DNA from: Corella eumyota
Taxonomy: Eukaryota; Chordata; Ascidiacea; Phlebobranchia; Corellidae
Direction of reading: 5' to 3'
DNA: 64,000 nt
Assembly (NCBI GenBank): GCA_963082875.1
Contig: OY720100.1
Location: forward strand, 1,612,001 to 1,676,000
Shown: positions 1 through 15,800 of the stretch, one piece after another
How the letters are laid out: every line of letters starts with the position of its first letter
How positions within the stretch are numbered: the stretch's first letter is position 1
Notes under the pieces: generated by a model
The model's input: the letters and a program-made list of their open reading frames with translations, nothing else
What the model was told of the DNA's origin: nothing
The model's database searches: none
Position numbers and translations under genes: made by a program

Positions 1-2494
1 TTTATCTTGAATGTTAGTTAGGTCAATGCGCATCTAATAAAATATAAAATTTTAGGTTTTGAGACTTCATCAATTTTTAAAAAAAGTGTCATAACTTTTA
101 TGAATATTAAAATTTTTAAAAAATATTTTGTAAACACGTTTATTGGACCCGTGCAGTTCCAACAGAACAATTAATTTTTGATTTAAAATTTTTTAATTTT
201 TTTTTTAAATTTGTATTCAATAGCATTGGCCAAAAATATCACGTGACCTAATTAAACCCAGAATAAAAATTTGCTGTAACTTTTGTTTTACTGAAAATTT
301 TTGCGAAATGTTTTATCTTGAATGTTAGTTAGGTCAATGCGCATCTAATAAAATATAAAATTTTAGGTTTTGAGACTTCATCAATTTTTAATAAAAGTGT
401 CATACTTTTATGAATATTAATATTTTCAAAAAATATTTTGTAAACACGTTTATTGGTCTCGTGCAGTTCCAACAGAACAATTAATTTTTGATTTAAAATT
501 TTTTAATTTTTTTCAAAAAATTTGTATTCAATAGCATTGGCCAAAAATATCACGTGGCCTAATTAAACCCAGAATAAAAATTTGCTGTAACTTTTGTTTT
601 ACTAAAAATTTTTGCGAAATGTTTTATCTTGAATGTTAGTTAGGTCAATGCGCATCTAATAAAATATAAAATTTTAGGTTTTGAGACTTCATCAATTTTT
701 AATAAAAGTGTCATAACTTTTATGAATATTAATATTTTCAAAAAATATTTTGTAAACACGTTTATTGGACCCGTGCAATTCCAACAGAACAATTATTTTT
801 TGATTTAAAATTTTTTAATTTTTTTCAAAAAATTTATATTCAATAGCATTGGCCAAAAATATCACGTGACCTAATTAAACCCAGAATAAAAATTTGCTGT
901 AACTTTTGTTTTACTGAAAATTTTTGCGAAATGTTTTATCTTGAATGTTAGTTAGGTCAATGCGCATCTAATAAAATATAAAATTTTAGGTTTTAGACTT
1001 CAACAATTTTTAAAAAAAGTGTCATAACTTTTATGAATATTAAAATTTTTAAAAAATATTTTGTAAACACGTTTATTGGACCCGTGCAGTTCCAACAGAA
1101 CAATTATTTTTCGATTTGAAATTTTTTAATTTTTTTTTTTAAATTTGTATTCAATAGCATTGGCCAAAAATATCACGTGACCTAATTAAACCCAGAATAA
1201 AAATTTGCTGTAACTTTTGTTTTACTGAAAATTTTTGCAAAATGTTTTATCTTGAATGTTAGTTAGGTCAATGCGCATCTAATAAATTATAAAATTTTAG
1301 GTTTTAGACTTCATCAATTTTTAATAAAAGTGTCATAACTTTTATGAATATTAATATTTTCAAAAAATATTTTGTAAACACGTTTATTGGACCCGTGCAG
1401 TTCTAACAGAACAATTATTTTTCGATTTAAAATTTTTTAATTTTTTTCAAAAAATTTGTATTCAATAGCATTGGCTAAAAATATCACGTGACCTAATTAA
1501 ACCCAGAATAAAAATTTGCTGTAACTTTTGTTTTACTGAAAATTTTTGCGAAATGTTTTATCTTGAATGTTAGTTAGGTCAATGCGCATCTAATAAAATA
1601 TAAAATTTTAGGTTTTGAGACTTCATCAATTTTTAATAAAAGTGTCATACTTTTATGAATATTAATATTTTCAAAAAATATTTTGTAAACACGTTTATTG
1701 GTCTCGTGCAGTTCCAACAGAACAATTAATTTTTGATTTAAAATTTTTTAATTTTTTTAAAAAAACTTGTATTCAATTAGCATTGGCCAAAAATATCACG
1801 TGACCTAATTAAACCCAGAATAAAAATTTGCTGTAACTTTTGTTTTACTAAAAATTTTTGCAAAATGTTTTATCTTGAATGTTAGTTAGGTCAATAATGC
1901 GCATCTAATAAAATATAAAATTTTAGGTTTTAGACTTCATCAATTTTTAATAAAAGTGTCATAACTTTTATGAATATTAATATTTTCAAAAAATATTTCG
2001 TAAACACGTTTATTGGACCCGTGCAGTTCCAACAGAACAATTATTTTTTGATTTAAAATTTTTTAATTTTTTTCAAAAAATTTGTATTCAATAGCATTGG
2101 CTAAAAATATCACGTGACCTAATTAAACCCAGAATAAAAATTTGCTGTAACTTTTTGTTTTACTGAAAATTTTTGCGAAATGTTTTATCTTGAATGTTAG
2201 TTAGGTCAATGCGCATCTAATAAAATATAAAATTTTAGGTTTTGAGACTTCATCAATTTTTAATAAAAGTGTCATAACTTTTATGAATATTAATATTTTC
2301 AAAAAATATTTTGTAAACACGTTTATTGGACCCGTGCAGTTCCAACAGAACAATTATTTTTTGATTTAAAATTTTTTAATTTTTTTCAAAAAATTTATAT
2401 TCAATAGCATTGGCCAAAAATATCACGTGACCTAATTAAACCCAGAATAAAAATTTGCTGTAACTTTTGTTTTACTGAAAATTTTTGCGAAATG

Positions 2495-3744
2495 TTTTAT
2501 CTTGAATGTTAGTTAGGTCAATAATGCGCATCTAATAAAATATAAAATTTTAGGTTTTAGACTTCATCAATTTTTAATAAAAGTGTCATAACTTTTATGA
2601 ATATTAATATTTTCAAAAAATATTTCGTAAACACGTTTATTGGTCTCGTGCAGTTCCAACAGAACAATTAATTTTTGATTTAAAATTTTTTAATTTTTTT
2701 CAAAAAATTTGTATTCAATAGCATTGGCCAAAAATATCACGTGACCTAATTAAACCCAGAATAAAAATTTGCTGTAACTTTTGTTTTACTGAAAATTTTT
2801 GCGAAATGTGTTATCTTGAATGTTAGTTAGGTCAATGCGCATCTAATAAAATATAAAACTTTAGGTTTTGAGACTTCATCAATTTTTAATAAAAGTGTCA
2901 TAACTTTTATGAATATTAATATTTTCAAAAAATATTTTGTAAACACGTTTATTGGACTCGTGCAGTTCCAACAGAACAATTATTTTTTGATTTAAAATTT
3001 TTTAATTTTTTTCAAAAAATTTATATTCAATAGCATTGGCCAAAAATATCACGTGACCTAATTAAACCCAGAATAAAAATTTGCTGTAACTTTTGTTTTA
3101 CTGAAAATTTTTGCAAAATGTTTTATCTTGAATGTTAGTTAGGTCAATGCGCATCTAATAAAATATAAAATTTTAGGTTTTAGACTTCAACAATTTTTAA
3201 AAAAAGTGTCATAACTTTTATGAATATTAATATTTTCAAAAAATATTTTGTAAACACGTTTATTGGACCCGTGCAGTTCCAACAGAACAATTATTTTTTG
3301 ATTTAAAATTTTTTAATTTTTTTCAAAAAATTTGTATTCAATAGCATTGGCTAAAAATATCACGTGACCTAATTAAACCCAGAATAAAAATTTGCTGTAA
3401 CTTTTTGTTTTACTGAAAATTTTTGCGAAATGTTTTATCTTGAATGTTAGTTAGGTCAATGCGCATCTAATAAAATATAAAATTTTAGGTTTTGAGTCTT
3501 CATCAATTTTTAATAAAAGTGTCATAACTTTTATGAATATTAATATTTTCAAAAAATATTTTGTAAACACGTTTATTGGACCCGTGCAGTTCCAACAGAA
3601 CAATTATTTTTTGATTTAAAATTTTTTAATTTTTTTCAAAAAATTTATATTCAATAGCATTGGCCAAAAATATCACGTGACCTAATTAAACCCAGAATAA
3701 AAATTTGCTGTAACTTTTGTTTTACTGAAAATTTTTGCAAAATG
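2495..3744. repeat. Tetrameric higher-order repeat, copy 1 (1,250 bp)
   Basis: Four consecutive type I monomers with a diagnostic order of variants: a 3-bp insertion giving AATAATGCGCATC near 2521, GTGTTATCTTG in place of GTTTTATCTTG near 2808, and GAGTCTTCATC near 3495. The same order and spacing return in the two tandem copies at 5304-7803, so the repeating unit here is about 1,250 bp rather than the monomer. Confidence 0.8.
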
Positions 3745-5303
3745 TTTTATCTTGAATGTTAGTTAGGTCAATGCGCATCTAATAAAATATAAAATTTTAG
3801 GTTTTAGACTTCAACAATTTTTAAAAAAAGTGTCATAACTTTTATGAATATTAATATTTTCAAAAAATATTTTGTAAACACGTTTATTGGACCCGTGCAG
3901 TTCCAACAGAACAATTATTTTTTGATTTAAAATTTTTTAATTTTTTTCAAAAAATTTGTATTCAATAGCATTGGCTAAAAATATCACGTGACCTAATTAA
4001 ACCCAGAATAAAAATTTGCTAAAACTTTTTGTTTTACTGAAAATTTTTGCGAAATGTTTTATCTTGAATGTTAGTTAGGTCAATGCGCATCTAATAAAAT
4101 ATAAAATTTTAGGTTTTGAGTCTTCATCAATTTTTAATAAAAGTGTCATAACTTTTATGAATATTAATATTTTCAAAAAATATTTTGTAAACACGTTTAT
4201 TGGACCCGTGCAGTTCCAACAGAACAATTATTTTTTGATTTAAAATTTTTTAATTTTTTTCAAAAAATTTATATTCAATAGCATTGGCCAAAAATATCAC
4301 GTGACCTAATTAAACCCAGAATAAAAATTTGCTGTAACTTTTGTTTTACTGAAAATTTTTGCGAAATGTTTTATCTTGAATGTTAGTTAGGTCAATGCGC
4401 ATCTAATAAAATATAAAATTTTAGGTTTTAGACTTCAACAATTTTTAAAAAAAGTGTCATAACTTTTATGAATATTAAAATTTTTAAAAAATATTTTGTA
4501 AACACGTTTATTGGACCCGTGCAGTTCCAACAGAACAATTAATTTTTGATTTAAAATTTTTTAATTTTTTTTTTTAAATTTGTATTCAATAGCATTGGCC
4601 AAAAATATCACGTGACCTAATTAAACCCAGAATAAAAATTTGCTGTAACTTTTGTTTTACTGAAAATTTTTGCGAAATGTTTTATCTTGAATGTTAGTTA
4701 GGTCAATGCGCATCTAATAAAATATAAAATTTTAGGTTTTGAGACTTCATCAATTTTTAATAAAAGTGTCATACTTTTATGAATATTAATATTTTCAAAA
4801 AATATTTTGTAAACACGTTTATTGGTCTCGTGCAGTTCCAACAGAACAATTATTTTTCGATTTAAAATTTTTTAATTTTTTTCCAAAAATTTGTATTCAA
4901 TAGCATTGGCTAAAAATAACACGTGACCTAATTAAACCCAGAATAAAAATTTGCTGTAACTTTTTGTTTTACTGAAAATTTTTGCGAAATGTTTTATCTT
5001 GAATGTTAGTTAGGTCAATGCGCATCTAATAAAATATAAAATTTTAGGTTTTGAGACTTCATCAATTTTTAATAAAAGTGTCATAACTTTTATGAATATT
5101 AATATTTTCAAAAAATATTTTGTAAACACGTTTATTGGACCCGTGCAGTTCCAACAGAACAATTATTTTTTGATTTAAAATTTTTTAATTTTTTTCAAAA
5201 AATTTATATTCAATAGCATTGGCCAAAAATATCACGTGACCTAATTAAACCCAGAATAAAAATTTGCTGTAACTTTTGTTTTACTGAAAATTTTTGCGAA
5301 ATG

Positions 5304-7803
5304 TTTTATCTTGAATGTTAGTTAGGTCAATAATGCGCATCTAATAAAATATAAAATTTTAGGTTTTAGACTTCATCAATTTTTAATAAAAGTGTCATAA
5401 CTTTTATGAATATTAATATTTTCAAAAAATATTTCGTAAACACGTTTATTGGTCTCGTGCAGTTCCAACAGAACAATTAATTTTTGATTTAAAATTTTTT
5501 AATTTTTTTCAAAAAATTTGTATTCAATAGCATTGGCCAAAAATATCACGTGACCTAATTAAACCCAGAATAAAAATTTGCTGTAACTTTTGTTTTACTG
5601 AAAATTTTTGCGAAATGTGTTATCTTGAATGTTAGTTAGGTCAATGCGCATCTAATAAAATATAAAATTTTAGGTTTTGAGACTTCATCAATTTTTAATA
5701 AAAGTGTCATAACTTTTATGAATATTAATATTTTCAAAAAATATTTTGTAAACACGTTTATTGGACTCGTGCAGTTCCAACAGAACAATTATTTTTTGAT
5801 TTAAAATTTTTTAATTTTTTTCAAAAAATTTATATTCAATAGCATTGGCCAAAAATATCACGTGACCTAATTAAACCCAGAATAAAAATTTGCTGTAACT
5901 TTTGTTTTACTGAAAATTTTTGCAAAATGTTTTATCTTGAATGTTAGTTAGGTCAATGCGCATCTAATAAAATATAAAATTTTAGGTTTTAGACTTCAAC
6001 AATTTTTAAAAAAAGTGTCATAACTTTTATGAATATTAATATTTTCAAAAAATATTTTGTAAACACGTTTATTGGACCCGTGCAGTTCCAACAGAACAAT
6101 TATTTTTTGATTTAAAATTTTTTAATTTTTTTCAAAAAATTTGTATTCAATAGCATTGGCTAAAAATATCACGTGACCTAATTAAACCCAGAATAAAAAT
6201 TTGCTGTAACTTTTTGTTTTACTGAAAATTTTTGCGAAATGTTTTATCTTGAATGTTAGTTAGGTCAATGCGCATCTAATAAAATATAAAACTTTAGGTT
6301 TTGAGTCTTCATCAATTTTTAATAAAAGTGTCATAACTTTTATGAATATTAATATTTTCAAAAAATATTTTGTAAACACGTTTATTGGACCCGTGCAGTT
6401 CCAACAGAACAATTATTTTTTGATTTAAAATTTTTTAATTTTTTTCAAAAAATTTATATTCAATAGCATTGGCCAAAAATATCACGTGACCTAATTAAAC
6501 CCAGAATAAAAATTTGCTGTAACTTTTGTTTTACTGAAAATTTTTGCGAAATGTTTTATCTTGAATGTTAGTTAGGTCAATAATGCGCATCTAATAAAAT
6601 ATAAAATTTTAGGTTTTAGACTTCATCAATTTTTAATAAAAGTGTCATAACTTTTATGAATATTAATATTTTCAAAAAATATTTCGTAAACACGTTTATT
6701 GGTCTCGTGCAGTTCCAACAGAACAATTAATTTTTGATTTAAAATTTTTTAATTTTTTTCAAAAAATTTGTATTCAATAGCATTGGCCAAAAATATCACG
6801 TGACTTAATTAAACCCAGAATAAAAATTTGCTGTAATTTTTGTTTTACTGAAAATTTTTGCGAAATGTGTTATCTTGAATGTTAGTTAGGTCAATGCGCA
6901 TCTAATAAAATATAAAATTTTAGGTTTTGAGACTTCATCAATTTTTAATAAAAGTGTCATAACTTTTATGAATATTAATATTTTCAAAAAATATTTTGTA
7001 AACACGTTTATTGGACTCGTGCAGTTCCAACAGAACAATTATTTTTTGATTTAAAATTTTTTAATTTTTTTCAAAAAATTTATATTCAATAGCATTGGCC
7101 AAAAATATCACGTGACCTAATTAAACCCAGAATAAAAATTTGCTGTAACTTTTGTTTTACTGAAAATTTTTGCAAAATGTTTTATCTTGAATGTTAGTTA
7201 GGTCAATGCGCATCTAATAAAATATAAAATTTTAGGTTTTAGACTTCAACAATTTTTAAAAAAAGTGTCATAACTTTTATGAATATTAATATTTTCAAAA
7301 AATATTTTGTAAACACGTTTATTGGACCCGTGCAGTTCCAACAGAACAATTATTTTTTGATTTAAAATTTTTTAATTTTTTTCAAAAAATTTGTATTCAA
7401 TAGCATTGGCTAAAAATATCACGTGACCTAATTAAACCCAGAATAAAAATTTGCTGTAACTTTTTGTTTTACTGAAAATTTTTGCGAAATGTTTTATCTT
7501 GAATGTTAGTTAGGTCAATGCGCATCTAATAAAATATAAAATTTTAGGTTTTGAGTCTTCATCAATTTTTAATAAAAGTGTCATAACTTTTATGAATATT
7601 AATATTTTCAAAAAATATTTTGTAAACACGTTTATTGGACCCGTGCAGTTCCAACAGAACAATTATTTTTTGATTTAAAATTTTTTAATTTTTTTCAAAA
7701 AATTTATATTCAATAGCATTGGCCAAAAATATCACGTGACCTAATTAAACCCAGAATAAAAATTTGCTGTAACTTTTGTTTTACTGAAAATTTTTGCGAA
7801 ATG
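5304..7803. repeat. Tetrameric higher-order repeat, two tandem copies (2 x 1,250 bp)
   Basis: The copies are 5304-6553 and 6554-7803. The diagnostic variants recur at a shift of exactly 1,250 bp: AATAATGCGC (5331 and 6581), GTGTTATCTTG (about 5617 and 6867) and GAGTCTTCATC (6303 and 7553). Only scattered single-base differences separate them by eye, which indicates recent amplification. Confidence 0.8.
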
Positions 7804-10800
7804 TTTTATCTTGAATGTTAGTTAGGTCAATGCGCATCTAATAAAATATAAAATTTTAGGTTTTAGACTTCAACAATTTTTAAAAAAAGTGTCATAACTT
7901 TTATGAATATTAAAATTTTTAAAAAATATTTTGTAAACACGTTTATTGGACCCGTGCAGTTCCAACAGAACAATTAATTTTTGATTTAAAATTTTTTAAT
8001 TTTTTTTTTTAAATTTGTATTCAATAGCATTGGCCAAAAATATCACGTGACCTAATTAAACCCAGAATAAAAATTTGCTGTAACTTTTGTTTTACTGAAA
8101 ATTTTTGCGAAATGTTTTATCTTGAATGTTAGTTAGGTCAATGCGCATCTAATAAAATATAAAATTTTAGGTTTTGAGACTTCATCAATTTTTAATAAAA
8201 GTGTCATACTTTTATGAATATTAATATTTTCAAAAAATATTTTGTAAACACGTTTATTGGTCTCGTGCAGTTCCAACAGAACAATTAATTTTTGATTTAA
8301 AATTTTTTAATTTTTTTCAAAAAATTTGTATTCAATAGCATTGGCCAAAAATATCACGTGGCCTAATTAAACCCAGAATAAAAATTTGCTGTAACTTTTG
8401 TTTTACTAAAAATTTTTGCGAAATGTTTTATCTTGAATGTTAGTTAGGTCAATGCGCATCTAATAAAATATAAAATTTTAGGTTTTGAGACTTCATCAAT
8501 TTTTAATAAAAGTGTCATAACTTTTATGAATATTAATATTTTCAAAAAATATTTTGTAAACACGTTTATTGGACTCGTGCAGTTCCAACAAAACAATTAT
8601 TTTTTGATTTAAAATTTTTTAATTTTTTTCAAAAAATTTATATTCAATAGCATTGGCCAAAAATATCACGTGACCTAATTAAACCCAGAATAAAAATTTG
8701 CTGTAACTTTTGTTTTACTGAAAATTTTTGCAAAATGTTTTATCTTGAATGTTAGTTAGGTCAATGCGCATCTAATAAAATATAAAATTTTAGGTTTTAG
8801 ACTTCAACAATTTTTAAAAAAAGTGTCATAACTTTTATGAATATTAATATTTTCAAAAAATATTTTGTAAACACGTTTATTGGACCCGTGCAGTTCCAAC
8901 AGAACAATTATTTTTTGATTTAAAATTTTTTAATTTTTTTCAAAAAATTTGTATTCAATAGCATTGGCTAAAAATATCACGTGACCTAATTAAACCCAGA
9001 ATAAAAATTTGCTGTAACTTTTTGTTTTACTGAAAATTTTTGCGAAATGTTTTATCTTGAATGTTAGTTAGGTCAATGCGCATCTAATAAAATATAAAAT
9101 TTTAGGTTTTGAGTCTTCATCAATTTTTAATAAAAGTGTCATAACTTTTATGAATATTAATATTTTCAAAAAATATTTTGTAAACACGTTTATTGGACCC
9201 GTGCAGTTCCAACAGAACAATTATTTTTTGATTTAAAATTTTTTAATTTTTTTCAAAAAATTTATATTCAATAGCATTGGCCAAAAATATCACGTGACCT
9301 AATTAAACCCAGAATAAAAATTTGCTGTAACTTTTGTTTTACTGAAAATTTTTGCGAAATGTTTTATCTTGAATGTTAGTTAGGTCAATGCGCATCTAAT
9401 AAAATATAAAATTTTAGGTTTTAGACTTCAACAATTTTTAAAAAAAGTGTCATAACTTTTATGAATATTAAAATTTTTAAAAAATATTTTGTAAACACGT
9501 TTATTGGACCCGTGCAGTTCCAACAGAACAATTAATTTTTGATTTAAAATTTTTTAATTTTTTTTTTTAAATTTGTATTCAATAGCATTGGCCAAAAATA
9601 TCACGTGACCTAATTAAACCCAGAATAAAAATTTGCTGTAACTTTTGTTTTACTGAAAATTTTTGCGAAATGTTTTATCTTTAATGTTAGTTAGGTCAAT
9701 GCGCATCTAATAAAATATAAAATTTTAGGTTTTGAGACTTCATCAATTTTTAATAAAAGTGTCATACTTTTATGAATATTAATATTTTCAAAAAATACTT
9801 TGTAAACACGTTTATTGGTCTCGTGCAGTTCCAACAGAACAATTAATTTTCGATTTAAAATTTTTTAATTTTTTTCAAAAAATTTGTATTCAATAGCATT
9901 GGCCAAAAATATCACGTGACCTAATTAAACCTAGAATAAAAATTTGCTGTAACTTTTGTTTTACTGAAAATTTTTGCGAAATGTTTTATTTTGAATGTTA
10001 GTTAGGTCAATGCGCATCTAATAAAATATAAAATTTTAGGTTTTGAGACTTCAACAATTTTTAAAAAAAGTGTCATAACTTTTATGAATATTAATATTTT
10101 CAAAAAATATTTTGTAAACACGTTTATTGGACCCGTGCAGTTCCAACAGAACAATTATTTTTTGATTTAAAATTTTTTAATTTTTTTAAAAAAACTTGTA
10201 TTCAATTAGCATTGGCCAAAAATATCACGTGACCTAATTAAACCCAGAATAAAAATTTGCTGTAACTTTTGTTTTACTAAAAATTTTTGCGAAATGTTTT
10301 ATCTTGAATGTTAATTAGGTCAATGCGCATCTAATAAAATATAAAATTTTAGGTTTTGAGACTTCATCAATTTTTAATAAAAGTGTCATAACTTTTATGA
10401 ATATTAATATTTTCAAAAAATATTTTGTAAACACGTTTATTGGACCCGTGCAGTTCCAACAGAACAATTATTTTTTGATTTAAAATTTTTTAATTTTTTT
10501 AAAAAAACTTGTATTCAATTAGCATTGGCCAAAAATATCACGTGACCTAATTAAACCCAGAATAAAAATTTGCTGTAACTTTTGTTTTACTAAAAATTTT
10601 TGCGAAATGTTTTATCTTGAATGTTAATTAGGTCAATGCGCATCTAATAAAATATAAAATTTTAGGTTTTAGACTTCATCAATTTTTAATAAAAGTGTCA
10701 TAACTTTTATGAATATTAATATTTTCAAAAAATATTTTGTAAACACGTTTATTGGAACCGTGCAGTTCCAACAGAACAATTATTTTTTGATTTAAAATTT

Positions 10801-12811
10801 TTTAATTTTTTTCAAAAAATTTATATTCAATAGCATTGGCCAAAAATATCACGTGACCTAATTAAACCCAGAATAAAAATTTGCTGTAACTTTTGTTTTA
10901 CTGAAAATTTTTGCGAAATGTTTTATCTTGAATGTTAGTTAGGTCAATGCGCATCTAATAAAATATAAAATTTTAGGTTTTAGACTTCATCAATTTTTAA
11001 AAAAAGTGTCATAACTTTTATGAATATTAAAATTTTTAAAAAATATTTTGTAAACACGTTTATTGGACCCGTGCAGTTCCAACAGAACAATTAATTTTTG
11101 ATTTAAAATTTTTTAATTTTTTTTTTTAAATTTGTATTCAATAGCATTGGCCAAAAATATCACGTGACCTAATTAAACCCAGAATAAAAATTTGCTGTAA
11201 CTTTTGTTTTACAGAAAATTTTTGCGAAATGTTTTATCTTTAATGTTAGTTAGGGTAATGCGCATGTAATAAAATATAAAATTTTAGGTTTTAGACTTCA
11301 TCAATTTTTAATAAAAGTGTCATAACTTTTATGAATATTAAAATTTTTAAAAAATATTTTGTAAACACGTTTATTGGACCCGTGCAGTTCCAACAGAACA
11401 ATTAATTTTTGATTTAAAATTTTTTAATTTTTTTTTTAAAATTTGTATTCAATAGCATTGGCCAAAAATATCACGTGACCTAATTAAACCCAGAATAAAA
11501 ATTTGCTGTAACTTTTGTTTTACTGAAAATTTTTGCGAAATGTTTTATCTTTAATGTTAGTTAGGTCAATGCGCATCTAATAAAATATAAAATTTTAGGT
11601 TTTGAGACTTCATCAATTTTTAATAAAAGTGTCATACTTTTATGAATATTAATATTTTCAAAAAATATTTTGTAAACACGTTTATTGGTCTCGTGCAGTT
11701 CCAACAGAACAATTAATTTTTGATTTAAAATTTTTTAATTTTTTTCAAAAAATTTGTATTCAATAGCATTGGCCAAAAATATCACGTGACCTAATTAAAC
11801 CTAGAATAAAAATTTGCTGTAACTTTTGAGAATAAAAATTTGCTGTAACTTTTGTTTTACTGAAAATTTTTGCGAAATGTTTTATCTTGAATGTTAGTTA
11901 GGTCAATGCGCATCTAATAAAATATCAAATTTTAGGTTTTAGACTTCAACAATTTTTAAAAAAAGTGTCATAACTTTTATGAATATTAAAATTTTTAAAA
12001 AGTATTTTGTAAACACGTTTATTGGACTCGTGCAGTTCCAACAGAACAATTAATTTTTGATTTAAAATTTTTTAATTTTTTTTTTTAAATTTGTATTCAA
12101 TAGCATTGGCCAAAAATATCACGTGACCTAATTAAACCCAGAATAAAAATTTGCTGTAACTTTTGTTTTACTGAAAATTTTTGCGAAATGTTTTATCTTG
12201 AATGTTAGTTAGGTCAATGCGCATCTAATAAAATATAAAATTTTAGGTTTTAGACTTCATCAATTTTTAATAAAAGTGTCATAACTTTTATGAATATTAA
12301 TATTTTCAAAAAATATTTTGTAAACACGTTTATTGGAACCGTGCAGTTCCAACAGAACATTTATTTTTTGATTTAAAATTTTTTAATTTTTTTCAAAAAA
12401 TTTATATTCAATAGCATTGGCCAAAAATATCACGTGACCTAATTAAACCCAGAATAAAAATTTGCTGTAACTTTTGTTTTACTGAAAATTTTTGCGAAAT
12501 GTTTTATCTTGAATGTTAGTTAGGTCAATGCGCATCTAATAAAATATAAAATTTTAGGTTTTAGACTTCAACAATTTTTAAAAAAAGTGTCATAACTTTT
12601 ATGAATATTAAAATTTTTAAAAAATATTTTGTAAACACGTTTATTGGACCCGTGCAGTTCCAACAGAACAATTAATTTTTGATTTAAAATTTTTTAATTT
12701 TTTTTTTTAAATTTGTATTCAATAGCATTGGCCAAAAATATCACGTGACCTAATTAAACCCAGAATAAAAATTTGCTGTAACTTTTGTTTTACAGAAAAT
12801 TTTTGCGAAAT

Positions 12812-15800
12812 GTTTTATCTTGAATGTTAGTTAGGTCAATGCGCATCTAATAAAATATAAAATTTTAGGTTTTAGACTTCATCAATTTTTAATAAAAGTG
12901 TCATAACTTTTATGAATATTAATATTTTCAAAAAATATTTTGTAAACACGTTTATTGGACCCGTGCAGTTCTAACAGAACAATTATTTTTCGATTTAAAA
13001 TTTTTTAATTTTTTTCAAAAAATTTGTATTTAATAGCATTGGCCAAAAATATCACGTGACCTAATTAAACCCAGAATAAAAATTTGCTGTAACTTTTGTT
13101 TTACTGAAAATTTTTGCGAAATGTTTTATCTTGAATGTTAGTTAGGTCAATGCGCATCTAATAAAATATAAAATTTTAGGTTTTAGACTTCAACAATTTT
13201 TAAAAAAAGTGTCATAACTTTTATGAATATTAAAATTTTTAAAAAATATTTTGTAAACACGTTTATTGGACCCGTGCAGTTCCAACAGAACAATTAATTT
13301 TTGATTTAAAATTTTTTAATTTTTTTTTTTAAATTTGTATTCAATAGCATTGGCCAAAAATATCACGTGACCTAATTAAACCCAGAATAAAAATTTGCTG
13401 TAACTTTTGTTTTACTGAAAATTTTTGCGAAATGTTTTATCTTTAATGTTAGTTAGGTCAATGCGCATCTAATAAAATATAAAATTTTAGGTTTTGAGAC
13501 TTCATCAATTTTTAATAAAAGTGTCATACTTTTACGAATATTAATATTTTCAAAAAATATTTTGTAAACACGTTTATTGGTCTCGTGCAGTTCCAACAGA
13601 ACAATTAATTTTTGATTTAAAATTTTTTAATTTTTTTCAAAAAATTTGTATTCAATAGCATTGGCCAAAAATATCACGTGACCTAATTAAACCCAGAATA
13701 AAAATTTGCTGTAACTTTTGTTTTACTGAAAATTTTTGCGAAATGTTTTATCTTGAATGTTAGTTAGGTCAATGCGCATCTAATAAAATATAAAATTTTA
13801 GGTTTTGAGACTTCAACAATTTTTAAAAAAAGTGTCATAACTTTTATGAATATTAATATTTTCAAAAAATATTTTGTAAACACGTTTATTGGACCCGTGC
13901 AGTTCCAACAGAACAATTATTTTTTGATTTAAAATTTTTTAATTTTTTAAAAAAAACTTGTATTCAATTAGCATTGGCCAAAAATATCACGTGACCTAAT
14001 TAAACCCAGAATAAAAATTTGCTGTAACTTTTGTTTTACTGAAAATTTTTGCGAAATGTTTTATCTTGAATGTTAGTTAGGTCAATGCGCATCTAATAAA
14101 ATATAAAATTTTAGGTTTTAGACTTCAACAATTTTTAAAAAAAGTGTCATAACTTTTATGAATATTAATATTTTCAAAAAATATTTTGTAAACACGTTTA
14201 TTGGACCCGTGCAGTTCCAACAGAACAATTATTTTTTGATTTAAAATTTTTTAATTTTTTTCAAAAAATTTGTATTCAATAGCATTGGCCAAAAATATCA
14301 CGTGACCTAATTAAACCCAGAATAAATATTTGCTGTAACTTTTGTTTTACTGAAAATTTTTGCGAAATGTTTTATCTTGAATGTTAGTTAGGTCAATGCG
14401 CATCTAATAAAATATAAAATTTTAGGTTTTAGACTTCATCAATTTTTAATAAAAGTGTCATAACTTTTATGAATATTAATATTTTCAAAAAATATTTTGT
14501 AAACACGTTTATTGGACCCGTGCAGTTCCAACAGAACAATTATTTTTTGATTTAAAATTTTTTAATTTTTTAAAAAAAACTTGTATTCAATTAGCATTGG
14601 CCAAAAATATCACGTGACCTAATTAAACCCAGAATAAAAATTTGCTGTAACTTTTGTTTTACTGAAAATTTTTGCGAAATGTTTTATCTTGAATGTTAGT
14701 TAGGTCAATGCGCATCTAATAAAATATAAAATTTTAGGTTTTAGACTTCAACAATTTTTAAAAAAAGTGTCATAACTTTTATGAATATTAAAATTTTTAA
14801 AAAATATTTTGTAAACACGTTTATTGGACCCGTGCAGTTCCAACAGAACAATTAATTTTTGATTTAAAATTTTTTAATTTTTTTTTTTAAATTTGTATTC
14901 AATAGCATTGGCCAAAAATATCACGTGACCTAATTAAACCCAGAATAAAAATTTGCTGTAACTTTTGTTTTACTGAAAATTTTTGCGAAATGTTTTATCT
15001 TTAATGTTAGTTAGGTCAATGCGCATCTAATAAAATATAAAATTTTAGGTTTTGAGACTTCATCAATTTTTAATAAAAGTGTCATACTTTTATGAATATT
15101 AATATTTTCAAAAAATATTTTGTAAACACGTTTATTGGTCTCGTGCAGTTCCAACAGAACAATTAATTTTTGATTTAAAATTTTTTAATTTTTTTCAAAA
15201 AATTTGTATTCAATAGCATTGGCCAAAAATATCACGTGACCTAATTAAACCTAGAATAAAAATTTGCTGTAACTTTTGTTTTACTGAAAATTTTTGCGAA
15301 ATGTTTTATCTTGAATGTTAGTTAGGTCAATGCGCATCTAATAAAATATAAAATTTTAGGTTTTAGACTTCAACAATTTTTAAAAAAAGTGTCATAACTT
15401 TTATGAATATTAATATTTTCAAAAAATATTTTGTAAACACGTTTATTGGACCCGTGCAGTTCCAACAGAACAATTATTTTTTGATTTAAAATTTTTTAAT
15501 TTTTTTCAAAAAATTTGTATTCAATAGCATTGGCCAAAAATATCACGTGACCTAATTAAACCCAGAATAAATATTTGCTGTAACTTTTGTTTTACTGAAA
15601 ATTTTTGCGAAATGTTTTATCTTGAATGTTAGTTAGGTCAATGCGCATCTAATAAAATATAAAATTTTAGGTTTTAGACTTCATCAATTTTTAATAAAAG
15701 TGTCATAACTTTTATGAATATTAATATTTTCAAAAAATATTTTGTAAACACGTTTATTGGACCCGTGCAGTTCCAACAGAACAATTATTTTTTGATTTAA